35,671 nucleotides of DNA from Bacteroidales bacterium (GTDB lineage Bacteria > Bacteroidota > Bacteroidia > Bacteroidales > UBA932): assembly GCA_028700975.1 (NCBI GenBank), contig JAQVRQ010000015.1:1-35671 (forward strand), written 5' to 3'. Under the pieces are notes generated by a model. The model worked only from the letters and a program-made list of their open reading frames with translations, searched no databases and was not told where the DNA came from. Below, one piece after another: positions 18,799 to 26,875 of this stretch (positions are counted from its first letter, which is position 1; each line of letters starts with the position of its first letter). The translations under genes were made by a program, and so were the position numbers.

Positions 18799-20553
18799 TT
18801 AAACGGACATTCGTCCCTCAATCTCTTCAATGGATAACATTGATATTACCGGATAGCCCGATGGTGAGATTGTTGGCTCTCCGCAGGCAAACAGAGCATC
18901 AACAAGTGCCCTGGCCTCCATATGGCTGATAGTTCCGCTCTTTTGTCTGGCCCCCGCAGAGGCAAGTGTAGAGGCAATCCTCTCTCTAACCTCGGCACCA
19001 ATGTTTCCTTTCCCTTCCGGGAGTATATTTATTAGAGTATCTGCAAGCTTGTCTACCCTCTCCATCTCTCCTGAGAAGCTGTCAGGAATACCTGTAAGCA
19101 TATACTCCTCTCTTTCTCCTTTTTGGATCTCAAAACCAAGCTGCAAAATACGTGCACTATTTTCGTCAACAACAGATTTCTGTGCCTCGCTCAAATTCAA
19201 TTCAACAGGAAAGAGAACTTTCTGTATCTCTGCAGACTCCATACTTAGAGATTTTAAATATCTCTCAAACAGTATCCTTTCCCAAGCCCTTACAATATCC
19301 AAAATCATAAGACCGGACTTGATCGTGGTGGCAATATATCTGCTGCCAATCTGAAGTACAGGCTTCTGAACTATGTGATCCTCCTGGAAAAGTGCGCCTT
19401 CATCTTTGGGCGGTTCCCAGCTTCTGTCAATCTCCCGTTCTGCTTTTCTCTCTTCTAAAAAAGGGTTGAAAAGGGGGTCATAATCAATTTTTGGAGGAGG
19501 CACCCAATATCCGTTTTTTACTTTTGGTATTTCAGGAGCATCCTCCTGATCAAAATCGATGCTGGGCATAAATGAGTTTCTACCAAGCGACTCCCTGACA
19601 GCACTATGGAGAATGTCAAATATTGCAAAATCATCCTCGAACTTAACCTCCGTCTTTGAGGGGTGAATATTGACATCTATTCTTGACTGATCTGCCTCAA
19701 GGAAGATAAAAAAAGAGGGCAGATGCCCCTCTTGTACCAGGTTTTCGTACGCTTTTAGTACAGATTTCTGGAAATAGGGGCTGCGGAAGAACCTTCCATT
19801 TGCAAAGAAATACTGGTTTCCGGGAGTTTTGCGTGCATCTTCCGGCTTGCCAATATACCCTTTTATGCTTACGATGGTGGTATCCACCGATATTTCAACC
19901 AACTCACGGCCTAACTCCTTTCCGAGTATCCCCTGGATCCTGAGGCGCAAATTTGTAGGGGGGAGATTGTAAACCTCGGTTCCGTTGTTAGTTAATTGAA
20001 AATGCAAATCAGGTCTGGTTATAGCAATTCTGGTGAATTCGGCCAGTATCTGTCTGTACTCGGCAGCATCGGATTTAAGAAATTTCCTTCTTGCAGGGAT
20101 ATTGTAGAATATGTTTCTTATAGAGAACATAGAGCCTTGTGGCGCAGCCACCTGGCTTACGGAATTGACTTTAGATTCAGAAATTTTTACCTCAGTGCCA
20201 GTCTCCTCTTTCTCTCTTTTGGTGCGTAAAGTCACCTCCGCTACAGAGGCAATGGAGGCCAGAGCCTCACCCCTGAAACCAAAAGTGCCAATCTGCTCCA
20301 GATCCTCAATTTGAGAAATCTTTGACGTTGCGTGTCTCTCAAAGGCAAGAACTGCATCCTCTTGAGACATTCCACAACCATTGTCTGCAACCTGAATGAG
20401 AGTTCTGCCGGAGTCTTTAATCAAAACCTTAATCTCTGTGGCTCCAGCATCAACGGCATTCTCCATTAACTCCTTGACCACGGAAGCGGGTCTTTGAACC
20501 ACCTCCCCCGCAGCAATAAGATTTGAAACGTGTCCCGGAAGTATTTTGAGCAT
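18799..20553 (-). CDS. mutL: DNA mismatch repair protein MutL
   Basis: IKVLIKDSGRTLIQVADNGCGMSQEDAVLAFERHATSKI...GTFGFRGEALASIASV; C-terminal dimerisation domain with LMILDIVRAWERILFERYL. Confidence 0.95.
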   Translation of the reverse strand: MLKILPGHVSNLIAAGEVVQRPASVVKELMENAVDAGATEIKVLIKDSGRTLIQVADNGCGMSQEDAVLAFERHATSKISQIEDLEQIGTFGFRGEALASIASVAEVTLRTKREKEETGTEVKISESKVNSVSQVAAPQGSMFSIRNIFYNIPARRKFLKSDAAEYRQILAEFTRIAITRPDLHFQLTNNGTEVYNLPPTNLRLRIQGILGKELGRELVEISVDTTIVSIKGYIGKPEDARKTPGNQYFFANGRFFRSPYFQKSVLKAYENLVQEGHLPSFFIFLEADQSRIDVNIHPSKTEVKFEDDFAIFDILHSAVRESLGRNSFMPSIDFDQEDAPEIPKVKNGYWVPPPKIDYDPLFNPFLEERKAEREIDRSWEPPKDEGALFQEDHIVQKPVLQIGSRYIATTIKSGLMILDIVRAWERILFERYLKSLSMESAEIQKVLFPVELNLSEAQKSVVDENSARILQLGFEIQKGEREEYMLTGIPDSFSGEMERVDKLADTLINILPEGKGNIGAEVRERIASTLASAGARQKSGTISHMEARALVDALFACGEPTISPSGYPVISMLSIEEIEGRMSV

Positions 20554-20576
20554 AATTGTTAATTATCTAACGCTGT

Positions 20577-20870
20577 CTATTTAAAAAAGTTGCTTAACGC
20601 GTCAGCAAAAAAGTAAACTACAGCCATCATAGCAAGAATTGATACTAGAATAATTATTCTTGATATCAAAGGAGAGATAGAGCTCTTTCTACCCTCATAT
20701 ACCGCCTTTTGAATCTTTCCGCGGATATGGCTTCCAATGATGTGAACATCATTGTTGCCCTGAGCAGCCTTAACTCTTCCCTCCAGCTCCTCTTTCTTAG
20801 GATCGTAGTAGCGAGGTTGGTAATTAAAGGACTTGTGCTTAGGTACATTAAAAAAATTGAATAAAGCCAT
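20577..20870 (-). CDS. Small hypothetical protein with one C-terminal TM helix
   Basis: 97-aa ORF (MALFNFFNVPKHKSFNYQPRYYDPKKEE...), hydrophobic C terminus, located between mutL and ispF. Confidence 0.7.
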   Translation of the reverse strand: MALFNFFNVPKHKSFNYQPRYYDPKKEELEGRVKAAQGNNDVHIIGSHIRGKIQKAVYEGRKSSISPLISRIIILVSILAMMAVVYFFADALSNFFK

Positions 20871-20934
20871 TTGCCACTCGTTTAATTTATTTATACAAAG
20901 ATAACAATAATTAATTTTCTACTTTTGTACTGTT

Positions 20935-21435
20935 ATGAAAACTACAGAAACTATCTATCCGCAGTTTAGAATAGGCAACGGATACGACGTCCACAGACTG
21001 GCCCCAAGGCTCCCGCTCTGGATCTGTGGAATTAAACTACCACACGAAAAAGGCTGCGTTGCACACTCAGATGGAGATACCCCTCTCCACGCACTCTGCG
21101 ATGCAATTCTTGGAGCACTCGCCCTTGGCGATATTGGAAAACACTTTCCGGACAGCTCCAACGAATACAGTGGCATTGACAGCAAAATTCTTCTGAAAAA
21201 GGTGAACATCTTAGCCCTTGAGCAAGGTTGGGTCGTAGGCAACTGTGACATAACCATTGCACTTCAACGCCCCAAGATAGCCCCCTATATTCAGGAGATG
21301 CGCTCAACAATAGCAGGTATACTCAATATAGACCTTAATTCCGTATCAGTCAAAGCCACCACCACAGAAAAACTCGGCTTTGTAGGAAGAGAAGAGGGAA
21401 TAGAGAGCTGGGCAACCGTACTAATGATCCGGTAA
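20935..21435 (+). CDS. ispF: 2-C-methyl-D-erythritol 2,4-cyclodiphosphate synthase
   Basis: RIGNGYDVHRL, AHSDGDTPLHALCDAILGALALGDIGKHFPDSS, VSVKATTTEKLGFVGREEGI. Confidence 0.97.
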   Translation: MKTTETIYPQFRIGNGYDVHRLAPRLPLWICGIKLPHEKGCVAHSDGDTPLHALCDAILGALALGDIGKHFPDSSNEYSGIDSKILLKKVNILALEQGWVVGNCDITIALQRPKIAPYIQEMRSTIAGILNIDLNSVSVKATTTEKLGFVGREEGIESWATVLMIR

Positions 21436-21546
21436 CCCAATCATTTACTCCTGGGGTAAGAAATCACTAACAAAAATTGATAATTTACACCCGGAAATTT
21501 GTCACATAATAAAAAAGTATTACTTTTGCCCTCCCAAACCAAACGC

Positions 21547-21620
21547 GGCGCGATAGCTCAGATGGTTAGAGCGCATGATTCATAATCATGAGGTCCCCAG
21601 TTCAATCCTGGGTCGCGCTA
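21547..21620 (+). tRNA. tRNA with CAT anticodon (elongator Met; Ile2 not excluded)
   Basis: GGCGCGA/TCGCGCT acceptor stem (one G-U), anticodon stem-loop CATGA-TTCATAA-TCATG, T-arm CCCAG-TTCAATC-CTGGG. Confidence 0.95.
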
Positions 21621-21622
21621 CA

Positions 21623-21740
21623 AGAGAACCCCTTTTGCCAAAGCAAAAGGGGCTTTTTCATTTTGTACGCGATTCAAAGCTAGCTTTGATCGCAGCAAAA
21701 TGAAAAAACCCCGCAATGGCTACGCCTTGCGGGGTTCTCT
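21623..21740. repeat. Nested multi-stem inverted repeat
   Basis: AGAGAACCCC (21623-21632)/GGGGTTCTCT (21731-21740); TTTTTCATTTTG (21654-21665)/CAAAATGAAAAA (21696-21707); ACCCCGCAA (21708-21716)/TTGCGGGGT (21727-21735). Confidence 0.85.
21629..21658 (+). terminator. Rho-independent terminator downstream of tRNA-Met
   Basis: Perfect 10-bp stem CCCCTTTTGC-caaa-GCAAAAGGGG followed by CTTTTT. Confidence 0.85.
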
Positions 21741-21767
21741 ACTCTTGGGCTGTATTGCCGACCGTTA

Positions 21768-21903
21768 CAGGATCACGGAGCGAAGCGAGGTAATCCTGGC
21801 CTTGCGAAAATCATTCAAATTAGGATTAACAGCGTAGGGAGGTAATCCTGGAATTGCGAAAATCATTCAAACCAGGATCACGGAGCAAAGCGACGTAATC
21901 CTG
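21768..21903. repeat. Short tandem repeat cluster, ~52-bp period, three AGGATnA...GTAATCCTG units
   Basis: CAGGATCACGGAGCGAAGCGAGGTAATCCTG (21768-21798), a diverged copy at ~21820-21850, CAGGATCACGGAGCAAAGCGACGTAATCCTG (21873-21903). The two spacers share TTGCGAAAATCATTCAAA. Confidence 0.85.
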
Positions 21904-21965
21904 CAAACAAAACTGCAGATGACTCAAAATCATCACATTTTTTTTGTAATTTTATACAAACAAAA

Positions 21966-22832
21966 TTGGAGGAGAGAGATATGGAGAGAGAGAACCGAAA
22001 AGACGTAGCCTTTTTCGAGGCGTGGCTAAAGGGTCGCAGATACAGCACCCGGACAATCAAGGTCTATTTGAATGCCATAAATGTATTTCTTAATTACTTC
22101 GCAGATAAAGATCCCGGGGATATTACAAATTCAGATTTAGTGCTGTTCAACAGGAACTACATTCTTAAGCGCGGATATTCAGCCTCATACCAAAATCAAG
22201 TGATAAATGCCATCAAACTCTATTATCAGAAGATTGAGAAAAGGCAACTCTCAATTGAAGAGATAGAGAGACCCAGAAAATACCGCCCGCTCCCGAAGGT
22301 CATCTCAAAGCAAGTCGTAGAGCAAATGCTTGTGTCAATTCCCAACTTCAAACACAAAACGGCACTCACCCTTGTTTATGCCTGCGGTTTGCGCAGAAGT
22401 GAAATCCTGAATCTAAAACTCGTGGATTTGGATTCCAAGCGTAAGACATTGACTGTCATCAATGGAAAAGGGCAGAAAGATAGGGTGCTACCATTAAGTG
22501 ATAAACTTATGGATCTGATTATAAGATATTACAAAATGTACCGACCGAAAAAATATCTGATAGAGGGACAATCACCCGGAGAGCAATACAGCGAAACAAG
22601 CATAGAGAATATCTTTCACAAATATTTGGGAAAAATTATTAAAAATCATAGCTTTACACTACATTGTCTGCGACACAGTTATGCCACACATCTATTAGAG
22701 GCAGGAGTAAGTTTGAGATACATTCAGGAGTTGTTAGGACATAAAAGTAGCAAGACAACTGAGATATACACCTGGGTAAGTATGACCGGCCTCCAGAAGA
22801 TCAAAAACCCTACAGATGACTTTGACTTATGA
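21966..22832 (+). CDS. Tyrosine recombinase/integrase, XerC/D-like
   Basis: SAM-like N-terminal domain; catalytic R in ACGLRRSEILNL, K in NGKGQKDR, HCLRHSYATHLLEAG, LGHKSSKTTEIYTWV (Tyr). Alternative start MERENRKDV at 21981. Confidence 0.93.
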   Translation: MEERDMERENRKDVAFFEAWLKGRRYSTRTIKVYLNAINVFLNYFADKDPGDITNSDLVLFNRNYILKRGYSASYQNQVINAIKLYYQKIEKRQLSIEEIERPRKYRPLPKVISKQVVEQMLVSIPNFKHKTALTLVYACGLRRSEILNLKLVDLDSKRKTLTVINGKGQKDRVLPLSDKLMDLIIRYYKMYRPKKYLIEGQSPGEQYSETSIENIFHKYLGKIIKNHSFTLHCLRHSYATHLLEAGVSLRYIQELLGHKSSKTTEIYTWVSMTGLQKIKNPTDDFDL

Positions 22833-22939
22833 ATAAAACATTAACTGCACCCAATTGCTTAATTTATATTATTCAATAAAACTATTTCAAGCCCCATTAC
22901 TTCAACTCATTGATTCAACTTTATTGTATACATAAACAA

Positions 22940-22949
22940 GTTGTAGGCT
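22940..22949 (+). promoter_or_regulatory. Putative crossover site at the integrase/cassette-1 junction (attI-like)
   Basis: GTTGTAGGCT is the exact reverse complement of AGCCTACAAC (23649-23658); with flanks, GTTGTAGGCTaGTTA vs GTTGTAGGCTgGTTA (14/15). Confidence 0.6.
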
Positions 22950-22969
22950 AGTTAAAAAAAGCTGCTAAA

Positions 22970-23692
22970 ATGAAAAATATGCAAGATGAAAGAATTAGTC
23001 TCTTTATTAAAGACCTTAATGATTGTTTAAAGCCGAATTATGAGATTGTTAAAAGTATTTTTAACAATGAATATGGCTTTCCTGCATTAGACCCTCTAAG
23101 AGATGAAATATGTAAATGTTTTATGTGTGGTTTATACCAATCTACAATAACACTAACAAACCATCTACTTGAAAGGTCATTAAAATTCTGCTTAGCAAGT
23201 AAATATACTTTCGAAACAAAAGAAAAAGAAAGTGACATTAGAACTGTATTTAAAGAAGGGATTGATAAATATGACAATTCTATGTTGGAGCAAACTATAA
23301 ATGCAGCGTGTACACAAGGTATTATAACGAAAGACCAAAAAAAAGAACTCAAAGCATTTAGAGATAAATTTAGAAATCCTTATTCTCACGCGTTTAATAA
23401 TATTTTTGAGGGCAAGAAAGTAAAAGGGAAAGTTATTTCTTCGGCAGACCTTGAAAATGGTATCGATAATTTTTTTAAGCACTGTTTTGATAAAACTACT
23501 GACGAAGAGTTTGACCTTGAAAATTTACCATTTGCTCAAGGCATAATGCAAATTAAAATTGCCAAAGAAGACTCATTGCCTTATTTCAAAAGGGTAGATG
23601 AAATTATCAGAGATATGTTAAACAAGATAGTTTCGCAAGAAAATAACCAGCCTACAACACACCGTATACTGCATAGCCTGCCGCAGGCGTAA
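22970..23692 (+). CDS. HEPN-like protein (candidate RNase/Abi-type), cassette 1 cargo
   Basis: 240-aa alpha-helical ORF with an R-x4-H motif (KFRNPYSHAF). Its C-terminal residues are encoded inside the attC-like palindrome. Confidence 0.6.
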   Translation: MKNMQDERISLFIKDLNDCLKPNYEIVKSIFNNEYGFPALDPLRDEICKCFMCGLYQSTITLTNHLLERSLKFCLASKYTFETKEKESDIRTVFKEGIDKYDNSMLEQTINAACTQGIITKDQKKELKAFRDKFRNPYSHAFNNIFEGKKVKGKVISSADLENGIDNFFKHCFDKTTDEEFDLENLPFAQGIMQIKIAKEDSLPYFKRVDEIIRDMLNKIVSQENNQPTTHRILHSLPQA

Positions 23693-23728
23693 CACAGGCT
23701 ACGCAGCATACGGCCAAACGTTGGCAGC
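23649..23728. repeat. attC-like imperfect palindrome 1
   Basis: Arms 23662-23680 CCGTATaCTGCaTAGCCTG and 23695-23713 CAGGCTAcGCAGcATACGG (17/19 complementary), flanked by CAAC (23655-23658) and GTTG (23720-23723). Confidence 0.75.
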
Positions 23729-23896
23729 AAGTGTATTAAGACAGCGACACGACAAACAAACGAGTGACAGAAACAGAAAAAAGTAAACCATTTTGACAGG
23801 TGACCAAAGACATAGAAACGATATAACAAACGGACAACGAGTAAGCCGACACTCATTGCCGACCCTCATTGCCGACCCTATGTTTTTTATTTTTTA

Positions 23897-24002
23897 CCCA
23901 CCCGCATTTTTTAAAAACAATTTTATGCCCACCCGCAAGTGGCACATTTGGCTTTGCCCCTACCCACAAAGCCGACCCTTCGCAAAGCCAAAAGAGCCAC
24001 TT
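23897..24002. repeat. Left cassette-2 repeat block: CCCACCCGCA duplication, 19-bp IR element and a long hairpin
   Basis: CCCACCCGCA at 23897 and 23928; hairpin AAGTGGC-aca-TTTGGCTTTGC ... GCAAAGCCAAA-aga-GCCACTT (23937-24002); ATTTTTTAAAAACAATTTT at 23906-23924. Confidence 0.8.
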
Positions 24003-24049
24003 CTTATCATCGCTGTATTGTAAACAAAATTTACTTTATTGAATATAAG

Positions 24050-26875
24050 ATGAAGTATTTAGAATGGAATAATATCATATCGGCTTATTTTTTCAACCCT
24101 GCCAATGCAGGAAAGGAAATTCATTTGTATCTAACCAAGAATGATATTATTGGTTTAGCAAGGCAAAATTTCAGCGGAGAAACAGAAGACGAAATTTGGA
24201 CTGATTTTATCAATTCTATTAAACGTGGCATTCCGGGCTCAATCGGAAATGTGATTGCAAAGGCAAAACATGCTCATTCCAAAAACAATCTTATCGGCTT
24301 AAAAAAAGCGGACGGAACATTTGCCAAAATAGACGATGTTCCTGTTTTATATCCGCCTTACATTTCTTATTTGACTTTCATTGTGCTTCCGTTAATTGAA
24401 AGTCCTGACAACACTAACCTAAGAGCAAACAACTATTATAGAAGGCTTAATACTTTTCTGCAAAGTCATCAAATAAACGAAAACATCGGAACAACCGATT
24501 TTAGCAACAATCAAATAAATTGTTTGTGGGAAGATTTAGCGAATTGGGCTAATGTAAAAAACAATGGCGATTTAGGTTTGTTTAATGTAATTCCATTTCA
24601 AAACGCAAATTGGGTTTATGTTGGAAAAGTTTTTTCTCAATGTGTTCTGCCACCAAAGTTTTTAAACCGTTTACCGGAATTATTTGAGTCTATTGGTTTA
24701 GTGCCGAACACGTTTTACGATGACAAGTTTTTAAAAGAAAAAATCAAAAACAGTAGAACAGATTTAATTCCAAAAAGCACGTTAGATTTTTTGAAAAAGG
24801 ATGATGAGTTATCCAATTCAATTATTCAAACAATCCAACGTCAATACAAAAAATGGTCAGGCGAAACACACGAAGAAATTGAAGAAGGAACAAGAAAGAA
24901 AAGAAAATACACCATTGCACCTTTGTTACTTCAATTTAAAGTAAACACAAACGATGAATTTATTAAGTTTTCTTACAGAATGTATTCTTCAAATGATTAT
25001 CCGGAAGATTTGAAATTTGGTGAGCACGAAAACTTGTATGAAATTAATGGCTGGTCAAAAACACTACCACTTGATTTTGAAGAAGGACTTGAACTTAAAG
25101 ATAATTTCAACAAATGGATTGCAAAATTTCCAAATCGTGATGTGAGATTATTTGTAAGTGCAGGAACATTTCAGTTGAGTAATGATTTTTGGATTGAAAC
25201 GGACTTTCTTTCAACAACAGAACGAATGTATTTGCTGTGCAAAAATGACAAACAAGAACTAATAAGAGATTGGGGAAAAACATTCGGTAACGGAAATTTT
25301 AAACAAGAAGATTTTGACGGCTTGCCTGAAAACTATTCTTTGTTTTGGTTTCGCAATCCAACACAAGGACTTTCTGAAATTCCACTTCTTACACTTTACA
25401 CTGAAAAACGAATTGAATTAGTTGGTGGGTTAAAAATAAATTTCAGAACCTATTCAAATGAATTTTTACCGGAAGTTGAAATTGTAAATTCACACGGAAA
25501 AGAAAATGTTTATTTACAATACAAAGATACGGACGAAAAAATATATCTTTCTAAAAAAACATCGCTCAACAACCGTTGGTTATTACCTGAAACAACAGCA
25601 ATAAACACCGATTTTTACATTAAAGTTGAAGATGAAAAATTTTCAGGAAATGCACTTGTATACAATCTTGTTTCTTCTGACAATACCGCTATCAAAGTTA
25701 ATGAATCTAAATTGCCCAAAAGAGATTCCTTTGGAAGAAAAATCACAACTGATGTAGAACAATATTGTTTAGGCAGCAATATCATAAACCCAAACATTCA
25801 ACGACAAGTCCTTTACACACATTTATTCCGTTCCATAAACACAGATACAGCTACACAAATAACAACAGGAATATTTAATCACCATTGCGGAAATAGACTA
25901 TGCGATTTTCTTTCATTAAAAAGCGTAATGACTACTGAAGAATTTTTCAGAGCATTTGAGTTTTACTATTCAAAAGAATTTTCTGAACAGCGAGAAAGTT
26001 CAAATTTCAATCTCACAAAATTGAAAAGAGCATCTTTAAATTTTTATGATTTTATCGGAATTCTTGATTATGATTACGAAACAAAAAGTATTGTGTTGAA
26101 TCCTCCTCAATTAATCTACATACCTACAACAAAAGGAAGAAAAGTTTTGCTGATTGGTGCAAGAGATTCAGCATTGATTGAAACAATCATAAAAACTGCA
26201 CCAAAACACAATTTACAAGTAGAAATAACGAAACAATTTTCTACCAATGAAAGATTGCTTTTACCCGATGTTATTACTATAAAAGCATTTCAACAATCTT
26301 CTGACAACTTTGGTGAAAAAAGCTTAGTAGCATTTGCAGATGAATTGCAGATAAAATTCAATGAAAATACACTACCTCAAGTTGCATTCCTGAATTTTTC
26401 AGCAAGCATCACAGAATATGAGAGCTTATTACAACTTACAGATGAAAATGATTACGATTGGGCAAGATATACTTTCAATCCTGAAACTTTAATGTTTGAG
26501 AAATGCGAGGAAAATTCAATTGATAAATCATTTTCATTACTTCAATACAAATTAAACGAATACACCTATCAACACAAACTTTGGAAAGAAAACAAATGTT
26601 ACCAGATTGATATGAATTGGGGAAGATTTATTGCGTTAAAACATTTCAAAAAGGACGTGATTTTGTTTGATAGTACGCATACTAAAGTTGCCATTCCAAT
26701 AGAACTTCCTTTACCAAGACTACTTGCCGAATCAATTATGCTATTAAGTGGATTAGCACCAGATTTCAGAGTAATTGAAGAAAAAAAATATAGAATTTAC
26801 GTAAATATACCAAGCATATTTACGTCAAATTTATTCAGCAGATTAGGTCAAACACCAATAAATAAAACATTATGA
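24050..26875 (+). CDS. Uncharacterised ~941-aa protein, first gene of the putative defence operon
   Basis: ORF with likely start MKYLEWNNIISAYFF (24050); the upstream part of the ORF-track call is repeat-encoded. Its stop overlaps the next start (ATGA). Confidence 0.8.
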   Translation: MKYLEWNNIISAYFFNPANAGKEIHLYLTKNDIIGLARQNFSGETEDEIWTDFINSIKRGIPGSIGNVIAKAKHAHSKNNLIGLKKADGTFAKIDDVPVLYPPYISYLTFIVLPLIESPDNTNLRANNYYRRLNTFLQSHQINENIGTTDFSNNQINCLWEDLANWANVKNNGDLGLFNVIPFQNANWVYVGKVFSQCVLPPKFLNRLPELFESIGLVPNTFYDDKFLKEKIKNSRTDLIPKSTLDFLKKDDELSNSIIQTIQRQYKKWSGETHEEIEEGTRKKRKYTIAPLLLQFKVNTNDEFIKFSYRMYSSNDYPEDLKFGEHENLYEINGWSKTLPLDFEEGLELKDNFNKWIAKFPNRDVRLFVSAGTFQLSNDFWIETDFLSTTERMYLLCKNDKQELIRDWGKTFGNGNFKQEDFDGLPENYSLFWFRNPTQGLSEIPLLTLYTEKRIELVGGLKINFRTYSNEFLPEVEIVNSHGKENVYLQYKDTDEKIYLSKKTSLNNRWLLPETTAINTDFYIKVEDEKFSGNALVYNLVSSDNTAIKVNESKLPKRDSFGRKITTDVEQYCLGSNIINPNIQRQVLYTHLFRSINTDTATQITTGIFNHHCGNRLCDFLSLKSVMTTEEFFRAFEFYYSKEFSEQRESSNFNLTKLKRASLNFYDFIGILDYDYETKSIVLNPPQLIYIPTTKGRKVLLIGARDSALIETIIKTAPKHNLQVEITKQFSTNERLLLPDVITIKAFQQSSDNFGEKSLVAFADELQIKFNENTLPQVAFLNFSASITEYESLLQLTDENDYDWARYTFNPETLMFEKCEENSIDKSFSLLQYKLNEYTYQHKLWKENKCYQIDMNWGRFIALKHFKKDVILFDSTHTKVAIPIELPLPRLLAESIMLLSGLAPDFRVIEEKKYRIYVNIPSIFTSNLFSRLGQTPINKTL

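Noticed and set aside
21768-21903. Possible mini CRISPR array
   Set aside because: Only three units; the spacers are nearly identical to each other (shared TTGCGAAAATCATTCAAA) and there are no cas genes. Treated as a tandem repeat.
21547-22832. Classic tRNA-integrated genomic island (integrase next to tRNA-Met)
   Set aside because: I found no second copy of the tRNA 3' end (CCTGGGTCGCGCTA) elsewhere in the window, and the recombination signals found are the GTTG/palindrome junctions. An attR beyond the window cannot be excluded.
23662-23713. Palindrome 1 as an ordinary transcription terminator of the HEPN gene
   Set aside because: No T-tract follows the right arm, the ORF stop lies inside it, and the flanking arm matches the cassette start 0.8 kb away, which a terminator does not explain.
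23853-23878. 13-bp tandem duplication TCATTGCCGACCC as an element of its own
   Set aside because: Only two copies in a low-information leader region; probably simple slippage.
23939-24049. N-terminal extension of the 978-aa ORF (MAHLALPLPTKPTLRKAKRATSYHRC...)
   Set aside because: It is encoded by the hairpin/repeat block and is compositionally odd. The start at 24050 (MKYLEW) is more credible.
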